Source: Ciona intestinalis (taxonomy: Eukaryota; Chordata; Ascidiacea; Phlebobranchia; Cionidae). Taken from it: 64,000 nucleotides of DNA. A program made the translations under genes and the position numbers. Of the stretch, positions 47,701-59,289 are shown piece by piece. Position 1 is the stretch's first letter. The number at the start of each line of letters is the position of its first letter. The stretch covers positions 305,517-369,516 of the forward strand of contig NW_004190506.2 of NCBI RefSeq assembly GCF_000224145.3, given 5' to 3'. Below the pieces are notes generated by a model. It was not told the DNA's origin, did no database searches, and worked only from the letters and a program-made list of their open reading frames with translations.

Positions 47701-50332
47701 CTAAGGACTGATGGTTCTTTGATTTTTTTACTCGCTAGTTATTATCGTGACTCAGCCCGCTAGCAGCATCGATTTATAAAAGGATATCCTGTCGGAGTTG
47801 AACTGAGTACCAAAATAACACCCGCCCAAGGCGTATGTCGCGTATACTGACTAATATGCATCACCACGTGAAAGGATAATATGATGCGTCGATAAGGCTG
47901 GTTTGGCGGGTACAGCTTGGTGTCATCGACGACAAGCTGACCATTTTCGGTTCGCTCTCCTTTATCACTGTGTGTGTTTTGCTGCAGAACGGGAAACCGA
48001 CCCGAAAATTGGGCAAGCTACCGTTTTCTCTGATATTGTTTTCACTCGCTATCTTTTACGAGAGACGGGGCGAGAACGGGTTAACGGAAGGGTTGGGGCC
48101 TTTGTTCCCCACAAAGGGGTTAATAACCGTGGGGGTTCGGATGTGGGTTGGGTCTGGTATAAATAGCCGATGCTTTAGTTCTCATTGCGTTTGAAAAGAA
48201 TTGAAGCTACAGTTGTGGACATGACCATTCTTGCTCACTGATTTCAATGCGAAACGTAAGAAACTGCTAGTTTCGACTCCGCCACTCGAGATTAAAGTTT
48301 TATCCGCCGTTTCTAGTTACCACATGTATCGGCAACCAGAGCGCCATTTAGCCGATAATTCGTAGCCTTTCACACGCGAGGATATCTCAATTACAGTCGT
48401 AAAGTCCCGACTACTTTTATCGCCAAAATATTGGGCATAGCATCCGTTGCCTCGAAACCTCTCAACGATTATCGCCAAACTCTCGCGACTTCCATCACCC
48501 TGGTGCCAGGCGCGCGGTCGCCCTGTGACGTCACAATGAGACGGTCACGGGCTACTGCACCGGACACGTGGTTGAGGTTCTTTGTTTTGTAGGAACCACG
48601 TTTAGGCTGCGCTGTTCTCTGTGTAACCACGTTGCTATGCGTTGTTATATAGGCGGATTCAAAACCACCAACGAGCTCTTTGTTCAATTGATACCATACT
48701 CGTATCGAATTCCACATATATAAGCAAATATAATATTACGCATGCTACTTTATTAATCTTTTACGTCATTTATATAACTGCCACATCCTAATCACATTAA
48801 GCATGTTGATTACTGCGATGATGGGCATGAAATCCCTTGCGTATTCCTGATCATCACGTTTTATTATTTAAGCAGCTTCTATTGGTATAACCATAACGAG
48901 TGTCGTTATGTGGCCTATCCTTTTCGTCCTAATGTTTAAATATTGTTAAAGTAAGATGGTCCATATTTTCCTTGTTTTTATCGTCCCATTTGGTAGTAAA
49001 CAAAGAATATTTACAGAATTATATTAGTTATTTTTACGACCCTAAAAATCGTTGTTAATTGTTAAAAATAATTAAGAAACATGGGATAATATGTGAAAAG
49101 TTATTTCCGTCTTACCCCGTACTATTTTAGCTCCGTTCTTAAAGTAACAATGAGATAATAGGTCGTAGTCGATCTCTGCTTTGGATTTGTTTGCTGTATA
49201 ATCTCAAACAGCAGCTTTGCAGCTCTGTTAATGCCACGGGTTTGCAATTCGTGGTAGGGCAGGAACTTTTGGTATTTGAACGACCGATAGCGCTTGTGGT
49301 AAAGTCTCCCGCGTGCGATTTTATCAAAATTTCAATGTTTTCAAAGAAATGCGTTCGAGTTTATTTAAAATTTTCCAGTAATTTTCCACAACTAAATCAT
49401 AGCTGTTGCAGTGTCAGCACGCACAGCATTAACGTTTGTATTTACCTCAGCAATTCTATTGGGCTAAAACGATCAGCTGGCCAGCGGCACAAAATTAGCA
49501 TTCGATCTCCAAATGCTGGGCGCGCAAATCAATTAATCGATCCGCTAACCACAAAGGGGTTGGTGGTTGTATAGTGTATCCCTTCCTTCCTATTACCATG
49601 GCGCTGTATAACCACAACTCCACATTAAAACATATATGGCATATATTGTTCGAATGGGCATTTGTACCTGTATAGTTGATACATATGCTCAATCCCTTCA
49701 GATGTATTTCGTTTTTATTTAACTTCAGTCGTCCAAGGTAGCTCTACCTTCTGTATTAATCGATACTGGAGCTCGACAGTCGCTCCATATTTCTTTGTAC
49801 CAGGAAGCAAGACAAGACAATGTGTATGCTAGGCAAATAGCAATTTCCTCGTTTCAAAAATTGCTTTCAGTTTTGAGATTGCCATCTTACTATAGAAATT
49901 GTACAAATCGAAATCTATAATTGAGCTAACGAAGCAGTTTTGTATACAAGCGTGGTATGGGCGCTTACCTTCCTACACGCGGCTTGTTTGATGCTTATAT
50001 ATTATTTATGACTCTTAGAAGACGGTTGGACGGTGGATAGGCGCTCAATAGAAAGTAATTCGGTGGATTTCCCGTTCTCGCCGCATTTGGACGTAAACAA
50101 ACCACGCTATAGGAAACTGCTTATATAAGTTAACTGTATCGTCCACACATTGCAATATGGTATGGCATGCAATGAGTCACCTTATAATATCCGGTTGTAT
50201 TTAAAACATCGATTGTTTATAACACGCGCTTCCTATATGCAGGAACGGGCATATGAAAACAGCCAGAAATACAAAGAAGGGAAATTCATCATTGAGTTGA
50301 TACACATGATAAAGGATAACGGATGGAGCTAA
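44785..50332 (+). CDS. YPEL: Yippee-like zinc-binding protein (YPEL)
   Basis: Small 115-aa protein in four coding exons: 44785-44889, 45308-45351, 47322-47430, 50243-50332 (348 nt, phases agree). Yippee proteins are among the most conserved eukaryotic proteins. In vertebrates YPEL1-4 localise near the centrosome, spindle and nucleus; the molecular role is not settled. Seen: [16 protein letters not shown] with the first CxxC (Cys19, Cys22), [38 protein letters not shown] with the second CxxC (Cys75, Cys78), GWKY and [20 protein letters not shown] then GWS. The spacing C-x2-C-x52-C-x2-C is exactly the family zinc signature. It groups with YPEL1-4 by sequence; the paralogue is unassigned. Introns 2 and 3 (about 2.0 and 2.8 kb) are much longer than others here and contain CpG-rich non-repeat DNA. 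Confidence 0.96.
46200..48720 (+). other. CpG-rich, repeat-poor DNA in YPEL introns
   Basis: Unlike other introns in the window, most of 46200-47030 and 47470-48720 is CpG-rich and free of MITE and SINE copies. Two TAATTA homeodomain-type cores lie 2 bp apart at 46633-46638 and 46641-46646. A short tgatga/ataata microsatellite lies at about 47609-47640. It may be cis-regulatory. It is not coding as far as I can tell: open frames on both strands are short and lack splice support. Confidence 0.4.
48945..49130 (+). mobile_element. Diverged MITE subfamily copy
   Basis: Forward copy in YPEL intron 3: gtaaagtaagatggtccata, cgtcccatttggtagtaaac, gttgttaattgttaaaaata, ending ttccgtcttaccccgtacta. 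Same subfamily as 5808 and 13176. Confidence 0.75.
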
Positions 50333-53095
50333 CTTTGCTCGACCCCGGATATGAGCTACTTCTTATTTACCTAAAGCATCAGACCGACGTTGTTCATCTA
50401 CATGGACGTCCCAATTCACACGGTTCCCTACATGTAAGGTCGCAGGACGATTACCGTTACGATTTTTATCGTTTTCAAGCTAATGTTACTTTACTCCGGG
50501 ACTGAAACCGCCGGATATTCTATCTTACATTCCAATCTTTATAACACTGGCCACGACAAATCTTTTATCTCTCACACACACACACATAGATAAACTGCTA
50601 TATTTCATTCATTACAAGTAAAACATAATTCCACTATTATTTTGACACATACGTATAAATAAACGGATATTTCATTTATATCATAACAAGTACAAACTAC
50701 TCTACGCTTCATGGGCATTTCTTCCTTCGTTTCGTTTGTTTGCCTTTGGTTATCTTTTCCTTTTTGCTTGGTTTGGCCGTAGCCGCTTTTAGTATTGATG
50801 TATCATTCGTCTTTCCTTTCTTTTCACTGTTAACGCTTCAACTTAAAATTGGGTTCGTGTGTCGCAATCGGGACCTGTAGAATCGAAAAAGGAAACTTTT
50901 CCAGTAGTTTACTTATTCTCACGCTTATTTGTACATAGCTGTCTTGTTTTTTTGCACGCCAGCGCCCGTCTGTGTGACCCTAGCGTACTGTAATGGTTTA
51001 AAAAACATAGATTTATTTAAAACAGAAGTAATGAATAGAAGCGACATTCTAATCTTCGTATCAGCATTTTCAACTAGATGGTTTCCTTTCCAATGGCGCG
51101 TATGTTGTTTTCTGTTTGCACGAACACTGTGTGTATGTGCGTATATATGTGTGCGTGGTTCTTCTATATTGTGCTGTGTTTATCTATTGGCATTTCTTCG
51201 TTGTCTTAGTCTGTTTTTCCATTTCCAACCGGAAGATGATTTGCTTCATAATTTACCCCGGCGTTTCTACAAGAGTCCCCCCTTAAGCCCGTATGGCATG
51301 TTCCGTTTAAAGTAACTTCTTTCATTTATTCCGCACTTTTCCTTGTCCTCTTGCTGGTTACGAGACGATGTCTTTTCTACGCTTTTTCTTTCCGCAATCC
51401 GTCGCCTAACGCGCGTTTGCTCACGGACGCATGGATGTACAATACCCCTCGCTTTGTGTTGTAGAACGAGTTTACCATTTACCAATTCGCTCTGCACCGT
51501 ATAGCCTGTACACGAGTGTTGACCCAAATAAATGAAAACCACTCTGGCCGCAGCATGATCAGTATGAACATGTTTTCAACCGGCAACACTGCCGCGAAAT
51601 AATATTTATGGAGCCAAGACGGTGCCAATCAATAGTTGCTTCAGGCTGGTGGAAAATTATATTTGTTTAAGCCATTGTAGGAAGTAAATCGTTAAAATAA
51701 GCAAACTTCGTTGCTTTTTGCGTAGAAGAAGCAATTTTAACGAAACCTAGGCAGATTAAAGTTCTCACAGTTCACTTAAATCTACTTAAAGGCAGCCTAA
51801 ATAAACCGAAGGGCCCTTGATTCTTGCTGGGTATAGAAACGGCGCTATTCCCAGCCGAAATACACAGACACAAGTACACAACAGAGCAACTTTGATCGGT
51901 GTGGCGACATGGCTCGTGTACTACAACGTAATTAGGGACCGATGTCGGTACGTACACAAGGTCGTATAATTGCTAATAATTCGAGGAAAACAATCAAACG
52001 GAGCTCAAATTGAGTTATTTCTAGGCAACGTTTAGGAGCGTATTAATCGTACACTATATACGCTAATAAGAGACAGTTATTTATCCCTGCTTACAGCTAT
52101 ACTTCAGAAGTTACAACACTATGAGCTTACGTTTTGTCAAGTGTTTTTTTGTGAGAGCCAATTTGTACAACCCATTAGTGACCACTGGGTTGATGTAATG
52201 CGTGCTTTATGTTACATAAAAAATATGGCTCAGGTACTGTACAACGATATATAGTATAGGTCAAAGGGGCTGAGATTTTAGGCTCAATAACAATTTTAAC
52301 CAATAACATAATACATGCTTGCGCAACTACACTACTTATTTAACGAGTGTTGCCTCAAAATAAAGGATATCGTATTGTTTTTAACGAGACTGTAAACAAC
52401 AATAGTAGTTACTTTGTTTGAGGCAGCGCTTCCTCCGATTACGGGAACATGTTCGTTTACTTAGAGCAAATATTGACTTGTTTAGTGCGTGCTATAATCA
52501 CGTGACGAAAACAGGTGCGTTGTATGGACAACAAGCTATGCACACCAACTTCTGATGTCGAATGAACAACAGCATAATTAGGGAAACAGCTTCTGGGGAA
52601 TATGTTGGTCACGTAGGCGAAACAGAATTAAAAGTAACAAAAAATTAAAAGCAATGGACACAAGTAATTTTTGCCTATTAAGGAAACATTTTTTGTGCGT
52701 TTGTTTCTTCTATGTTTTTTATGGTTTTAAATACGTATTTAATTCGCTTTGTTGGACTAAAATAAGGTGTACGAAATAGGACTCCCGTATATAACTTGGA
52801 AACTTGCTCGCCACGCAAGAATATATACACTCAGTGTCCATAGGCCCAGTGCTGTTTTGTATTGTTCAGCCTATTCTATGGTGGGCGAATACAATCAATA
52901 TAGCGGTTTATGAAAGCAGGTGCATCATCAGTTTAGTCGATATTCAATATGGGATATCTTAATATGGATTTAATGCGACCATGGACCCACCGTGTTGAGA
53001 TATTATACAATGCATATTTCGTTGGTAATTTTCTTTTAAAACACGTTCGATTATTTTGTTATACCCTGGGTGTATTTAATGTAATTGGTATGAGG

Positions 53096-53300
53096 GACAT
53101 ACTGTGGAGTGGGGAAAATGGGACGTGCCGTCATTCTAATTTCTTGCCCCATTTGATAGCAAAAAAAGAATATTTATAGAATTATATAAACAGATAGCCC
53201 ACAACTCTAAAAAAGCGTTGCTAATTGTTTAAAATATGATGAGAAAATATTGGGATCTTATGTGCTAAAGGTGTCTTATCTCCTCCAATCCTACTAAAAC
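53096..53300 (+). mobile_element. MITE copy
   Basis: Forward member: acatactgtggagtggggaa, tcttgccccatttgatagca, aagcgttgctaattgtttaa, ending gtcttatctcctccaatcct and acta. Confidence 0.75.
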
Positions 53301-54352
53301 ACAAAAGTTTCTTAAAACACCAGTTCGCATTAAGTTAAATTTTATTAGATGACAGAAAATTGAATTAAGTACAGAGAACTAACCGAAGCCTAATATAATT
53401 TGCACTAAAGCGCAGGCAGCCGCATATTCACGGTAGGTAAACCCAATACTGACTTAAACAAACAGATTGCGATGAATTTATACACGAGTGTTGTGAAATA
53501 ACGTTACAGGTATAATGGAATCTCATTTGCGCATGAAAAAGGTAACCATATAACAGTTGGGTCAAGTGCTACAAGTAACAAACAAAAATTATGTCCATCG
53601 AATAGTCAGAGATAATTGTGGTACTTCCAAGAATCTGTGTTTTTTTCGTGTTTCGTATAGCACTTAATCCTGACTGTTTTTTCGTTACGAGAGTCGTCCA
53701 ACTTTATAAGCACCAGATCAGTGCCAAATACGAAACTGATCATAGTTATTAGTAACGGAAATGTGTGATTGTGTGACTACACGGCTTTCGTTTCTTTACA
53801 GTTTCCGATGTAAAATCAGGATGGATGACGAAATGGTTTTTGAATGGAGAGCGTACCGATTGGAAAAAGCTCACTTTGCACTGCCGAAATAAAGGTTTCG
53901 GTCAATTTATAACTCTGTGGAAAAATACTTAATCTGGCCTATACATACTATACCTCTAAAAACCATATTTTGGTCCCTTTTTATATAGTGCTGGATGAAT
54001 GGATGCATTGTGGTTAAGTGTCTTTTCCAAGGACAGACGCCCACAATGGTAGCGGTAGCGAGCCTCGAACCCACTAACTCTGGGCTGAAGGCTGACCACC
54101 GTACGTATATAAATTATCCAAATATGAACCATATCAATACCTGGTAGTCCTGAGCGCCAGTCGAATGTCGAGGCATATAAGTATGCATTGGAACCCTCGC
54201 GTATTTTCGATCTGTTTTCGATTGATGGAATTGACTTTGTCTGTAGAATGTAATTACATCAGTAGAGACAAGCAACGTTTTCCAAACAGCCTAGACGCAT
54301 GCGTAATGCGAGCCTCGACTTTTATACCCTATATGCAGTCATTATTGTATTG

Positions 54353-54427
54353 TCTATTCTATATGGATAACGTCCTACGGCGAAGCTGGCCTGGTACATC
54401 GGATTTAGGCCAGAGCTGGACCATTAT
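54353..54427 (+). repeat. Third dispersed repeat copy
   Basis: Forward copy, ctattctatatggataacgt to ggccagagctggaccattat, followed by an imperfect caaaaaacacatca tandem. Confidence 0.65.
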
Positions 54428-55060
54428 TAAAAAACACATCAAAAAACACATCATTAAAAAACACATCACAAGGACCAACTCTAGCCCACAGCCCAACACA
54501 CAGGGCGTAGTAAGCCGAATACTCTTAATGGCTATAGCAGAATAAAAAGTTAGGTATATCCATTTACGTTTTAAGGACCACTGTTAATATGCAGTGTGTA
54601 ACTCACTGTAGTTGGTTCATGTATCCATTCAAATGCCTCTCTTCTTCTGGAGATGGGTCGACTCTGGTGTCTTGACCTTTTAACCTGTAAATCCGTTGGT
54701 CACGTGGTGGGTGCTGGGTTGATGACGTAACTAAACCTGTGACGTAACGTTACTTTTTTGGGATCTTTAAACACAATATCGAAGATAAAATTCAAGAAAA
54801 TTAGTATTTTTTATTATTTTAACTTTTACCTTTAAACTTGACCCCTGACTTATGACGTAAAACACGTGACAGTATTCGAATTTTAACGCGGTTTTGAGAA
54901 TGATGTTTAAGAATGCACATGTTTTCGAATTTTAACGCGGTTTTGAGAATGCACACAAGTGATAACAGTTGTGGATAAAAACATCTTTTTTACATATATT
55001 ACATTTAGATGCGGCCAGACATTAGGGAATGTGTTAAAGAATGAGACTAGACCTCTTATA

Positions 55061-58000
55061 TTATTGAGGTAATTCCATACCTCCCATTTTCTTGATTGGA
55101 GCCGAATGTACGTTCCGCTTCTTCCGTTTGCTGTAATCGGTTAATGATGGATACTGTTCATATGGCTGGTCGTATTCTGGAGACGGTACGTTGGCTTCAA
55201 CGAATTGATCGGCGCCGTCTTGGTTGAAAGTGCATGGAGTGCTAGGTGAGTGGGTATTGTTTGGCCTGACTTGCGCAAGCATTTTGTAAATGACTTGTTT
55301 TTCTGTAAAATATGGGTATATTAGGCATTATAGTGAAGAATCCTCTTGTACGTTACAGATAAGGCTAGTGGAAAGTGTTAGAGGTTGGTGGTTAGTTGTC
55401 AGGGTCTAGTCACTAGACTACAGTGGTTAGTTAGAAAAAACAAACAAAAGTGACAGAAAAAAAAACAAAAACAACATTAAATTTTATTAAAAGTGTACAC
55501 ACCATAGTTGCTTGCACCACTGGCCCATTTTTCCATCTTTGCAGTCATATCATCCGAATGTTTCTGCATGTTTCGTTTCGGTTGTTGAATGTAATGTGTG
55601 TATCCGTTAACACCGGGTGGAGCTGAAGAGATTCGCTTATTTTTTGGTTTGCTTTGACTGTGGAGCAAAGTAGAAAAAGTGTTTGTGGATAATCAATGTT
55701 AGTTTTTGGATTATACATATCATCTCATGATAATGCAGTATTTTCTGTGAATTTTAATTTGGACACGAATTTACATTTTTTTGATCAAAACTAACACTGT
55801 GTGTATCAGTAAGATTAAGGAACATTTTCAGATAAAAACTGGCTACCACCTAAAACAATATATATATACCCGTTCTAATGGATTGACCAAAACTAACACC
55901 ATCAGTAGGACCTAAGGAACATTTTGAGATAAAAACTGGCTACCACCTAAAACAATATATATATACCAGTTATAATGGATTGGTAAACCAAAACTTAAAA
56001 GAATTATTGCAATAGTTTTTAACCCAAAGAGGCCAAAGCAAACTGTTTTACCATCCATGTATTTGACTCTTGATTTTCCAATGTACTTGTTTTGTAGCAA
56101 ACGGGCAAACTTACCTAACCCAGTGGGGTTGTAAACGATTTGGCAAAGGAGAGGATGGCGCTTGCCAAGATCCTTTTTGTGGCTTGGTAACTTTAAGCTT
56201 CGAACTTTCCCGGATTTCCTCGTTTATTCTTACTGATCCTGTAAAAAAAGTAACATTTGGTGTTTAGGACAAAAATATCAATGGGAATTTTGAATCTATT
56301 AGGTTTAATTTTGTTCAGCCTAAACCCTATGGCCCAAGTGCCCAACAGAAGAACCCTACCCACTCCTATGTCCTATCCCTATGCAATAAATTGTACTTTG
56401 TAACGGTAGACTTGAGGTCCTACAGTACGGCATGCCACAGAACTTATGATTTAAGCCAAAGTTTGCCCATTTTGCTTTCTATAAATAGAATCCTGTTTAA
56501 CTTTCTACCAATAAGCGGCCACAGCTTTTCCGGTGCCATTTTCTTTGCAGCTTCCACAACATGAGGTGACACTTGCGGCATTCCCCTCAGCAGTTTCCAT
56601 CTCATCATTTCAGGGTGGGATTTTGGCTTCATTTTGGTCACCACTGCACTAACCTAACAGCTGGCAACACTGTAGTAACATTTTAAAAGATTTTTGTACC
56701 TGGTCAACACTGGATTCTGACTTTTCATAGTGCAACACTGCCTTTGTCTCTTGCACACTATGCATGTTTAGACTTAATTCTTATAGACCTGAATCTCTGC
56801 TTCTGTCTTGCTTGGCTACTGTATCATTCACATTCACATTGAATAACCGGCTAATGATAAGCATAAGCACATTATATGAAAGGGTAGTGTACAATTACAG
56901 ATTGCCCTTTGTGAGTGTGGCATACACAAGAGCACAATACAAATGGTTTGTATGGGCGTACAAAGGGGACACCCACTGAAGGTTACCTTCCTTTAAAGGT
57001 AGCTCACAAGTTCCAGAGTCCTACCTTTAAGTTACAACATAGAAACACAATACTTTTAATATCACTTGAATATCAAAAGAGGTCATGGAATATAATAAAG
57101 GGGACTCACTGTCTCTTTTGCTTTCCCCTTGTAAATAAAGAGGTGGCTGCCTCTCTGCCTTAATTGAGTTAGCAGGTTGGGCAGAACAACTTCTTCCAAC
57201 TATGTTCAGAGGATAAGATGAAACGTTTAGTGTTTGATTGCAGGGGTAAAACTGAGGTGACTTTTTGTAGTTTGCTATGAGAAATATAACTTGATTAACA
57301 ATTTTAAATAAACTGGATTCTCCTGAATTTATAAATAGATTTAATGGGTTTAAGCATAAAATAAAGATAAGTTTGAAATAAAATAGGATTAGGGTTCTAG
57401 ATCAATTTTAGTACTTTAAACTTTCTAAGTGTTATTTTTTCTGGAATATTTTATTAGAGTTTTTTTGCTGTTAGTTTCTATGTCTTTGTTTTTTATTGAA
57501 GCAATATCCTTAAGTGTCTTGAACAAAGACGCATAGCCAAGCAGTGCCAAACACTCAACATACTATTTCTTGATTACATTGCAAGTGCTTAACCACTGAG
57601 CAGTGTTGCTTGGTATTACCTCCTGCAGTTAAAGGTGTATCTGGTGAATCTCTATATGACTGGTTGACACTAAATGCAGGTTGTGGGTTATAACTCCTGT
57701 CAGGCGGATTCTCTTCTGCTTTCACATACAAATTATCCACGTATCTTCGCACTGCTTTTCTTAAGTGAGTTTGAAATTGCAAGCCCTGGTCACTTATAGA
57801 AGGGTGAGGGTCAAGGAAATTCTGTAATAAAAAAGGTAAATAGAAACATTTGGTTATAGAAATAGATGTATAGTTCCTTTGTGTGGCCGAAGCAACTTCT
57901 CAAAACGTTGTGGTAAATGGTTTAAATACCCAGCCTGGAGCCATGTTTACATTTATACAACAAGCTTCTATTTCTATGTGGGTGAGGTCCTGCAATGTTG

Positions 58001-59289
58001 TATGCCATAGGTTCATCTTAGGAGTTGGCCCATTACCCCAATGCAGAGTGATACAGGCCATTAGTGACCATTGGGTTGGAGCAACGTCCGCATACACTGT
58101 AAACCATATCAGTATCAAGCATTGAACCTGGTATCTTTCAGCCTAACCACTTACCAGATCTTTCCTAAAAGTTTGTAAACTATATCATTATATGCAGCTT
58201 CCTTCTATCTCAAATGCCTTTTTAAAAATTCCATACAACTATTTATTTTATTGCCTAACTCATTAAAATAGACCTAAATTTTTATTCCAAAAAAATGTCT
58301 TTAAAAACAATCAAAACATATCAAGCCTGGTAGCAATCTGGGCGATATATACTTTGGAGTCAAATTAATGATGAAACATCTTGGAAAACACGTTGAAACG
58401 TAAACATTTTTTTTTCTATTATAGGAAAACCAGGTTTGTTTAGGTCACCTTTTTTATCATTTGTTTACAGTAAACATGGTGTCATAATGTGCGGCTATGT
58501 ATGTCATATCTGGTTACTAAAGACCCACATATCCATGGTAACTTGTGTTCGATACATTGCCCGTATTTAAAGCCACTGTTGACACTAAACTTTGGGTACA
58601 TGGCTGTGTAAAAGTAGGACATATCATATTGCTCTGGAAAAACTATTTAGAGAATTTAGACGACTTAACATGATCTTATTGTCTTATCGTTAAACAAAAG
58701 AACAAATAAAAACATAAACCAAAAATCTTGCGCCATTATTAAAAAAACAATATTGCGCGCACCGATTGAGTGATTTAACTTAACATTAATTTGGTTATTA
58801 AATAAGCATAAATAAGTTCCTGGCATAATGAAACTTTTAAACTTTCTATAACGCAGGTATAATAAGATGCATGTTTCTATAAACAAATCTAACTTTTACA
58901 TGTTGTCTCTCACGATGCCATCCTGGGTTGGAAACCACTAGGGTAAGGTAACACATCTCGTCTGCGGCTAAGTGGTTAACACGCCTGCCTATAACTCGAT
59001 GTCGATGATACCAGATTCAAGGCCCACTGCTGGTACCATTGTGGGCATATATGTCATTAGGTGAGACACTTAACAGCAATTGCTTTAACCCAGTGGTCAG
59101 TACTGGGTTGTCCAAATTATCAGACATAAAAAATCCGCATCTTACCTTGGGTGGGTGTGGTCTATTTATTCTATATCCAGAATTATGAATTGGTCTTGCG
59201 CAATCAACGGACAACCTTTTCTTATAATCATTATAATATACGGACACTCCTGTTCTCTTGTCTTCTGGTACAGAACGATCGATTCTCAT
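55061..59289 (-). CDS. Unrecognised basic Ser/Pro/Asn-rich protein, 288 aa
   Basis: Five exons on the minus strand: 59146-59289, 57620-57821, 56115-56238, 55503-55657, 55061-55302. Four phase-consistent junctions and 867 nt in total support a real gene. I do not recognise the family. Visible: VSVYYNDYKKRLSVDCARP near the start; DPHPSISDQGLQFQTHLRKA followed by VRRYVDNLYVKAEENPPDRS, probably the only helical part; then low-complexity basic and Pro/Ser/Asn segments (SWQAPSSPLPNRLQPHWVSQ, KRISSAPPGVNGYTHYI); and a tail with DYSKRKKRNVHSAPIKK, a possible nuclear signal. No signal peptide, membrane helix or Cys motif was seen. The start ATG lies 11 nt after a T-rich tract ending in AG (59301-59302), which fits spliced-leader trans-splicing. 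A candidate exon further upstream (59446-59492, DDQFWEEMDIVVTDK) does not join in frame. Confidence 0.75.
57973..58165 (+). repeat. Third repeat joined to a reverse SINE head
   Basis: The third-repeat copy (tctatgtgggtgaggtcctg to ggagttggcccattacccca) is followed by gccattagtgaccattgggt and a degraded tRNA-proximal end (cattgaacctggtatc, cctaaccactta), in intron 1 of the unknown gene. Confidence 0.6.
58962..59142 (+). mobile_element. SINE copy with tRNA-like head
   Basis: The most complete head in the window: gtctgcggctaagtggttaa (A-box region), gatgataccagattcaaggc (B-box-like gattcaa), then the body ggtaccattgtgggcatata, aggtgagacacttaacagca and ggttgtccaaattatcagac. It lacks the ATTC tail. 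It shows that the SINE family is tRNA-derived (Leu/Ser-like). It ends 4 bp before exon 1 of the unknown gene on the opposite strand. Confidence 0.8.

Larger units (their letters stand above)
50333..55060. other. Gene-poor spacer between YPEL and the unknown gene
   Basis: About 4.7 kb with no gene I can support. Contents seen: a (CA)n run near 50575, a basic open stretch on the minus strand at 50709-50826, an open minus frame at 51267-51542, a SINE piece at about 52150-52205, a MITE at 53096-53300, an exon-like stretch at 53812-53932 on the plus strand, a tRNA-proximal SINE piece at about 54010-54100 and a third-repeat copy at 54353-54427. A ~25 bp repeat (tcgaattttaacgcggtttt) occurs twice near 54876 and 54924. 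Confidence 0.5.

Noticed and set aside
50929..51315. 128-codon plus-strand frame rich in Cys and Phe
   Set aside because: It looks like the antisense of basic or AC-rich sequence. It has no signal-peptide-plus-domain structure and no splice support.
58962..59040. Candidate tRNA gene
   Set aside because: Has A- and B-box-like strings but is continuous with the SINE body found throughout the window.
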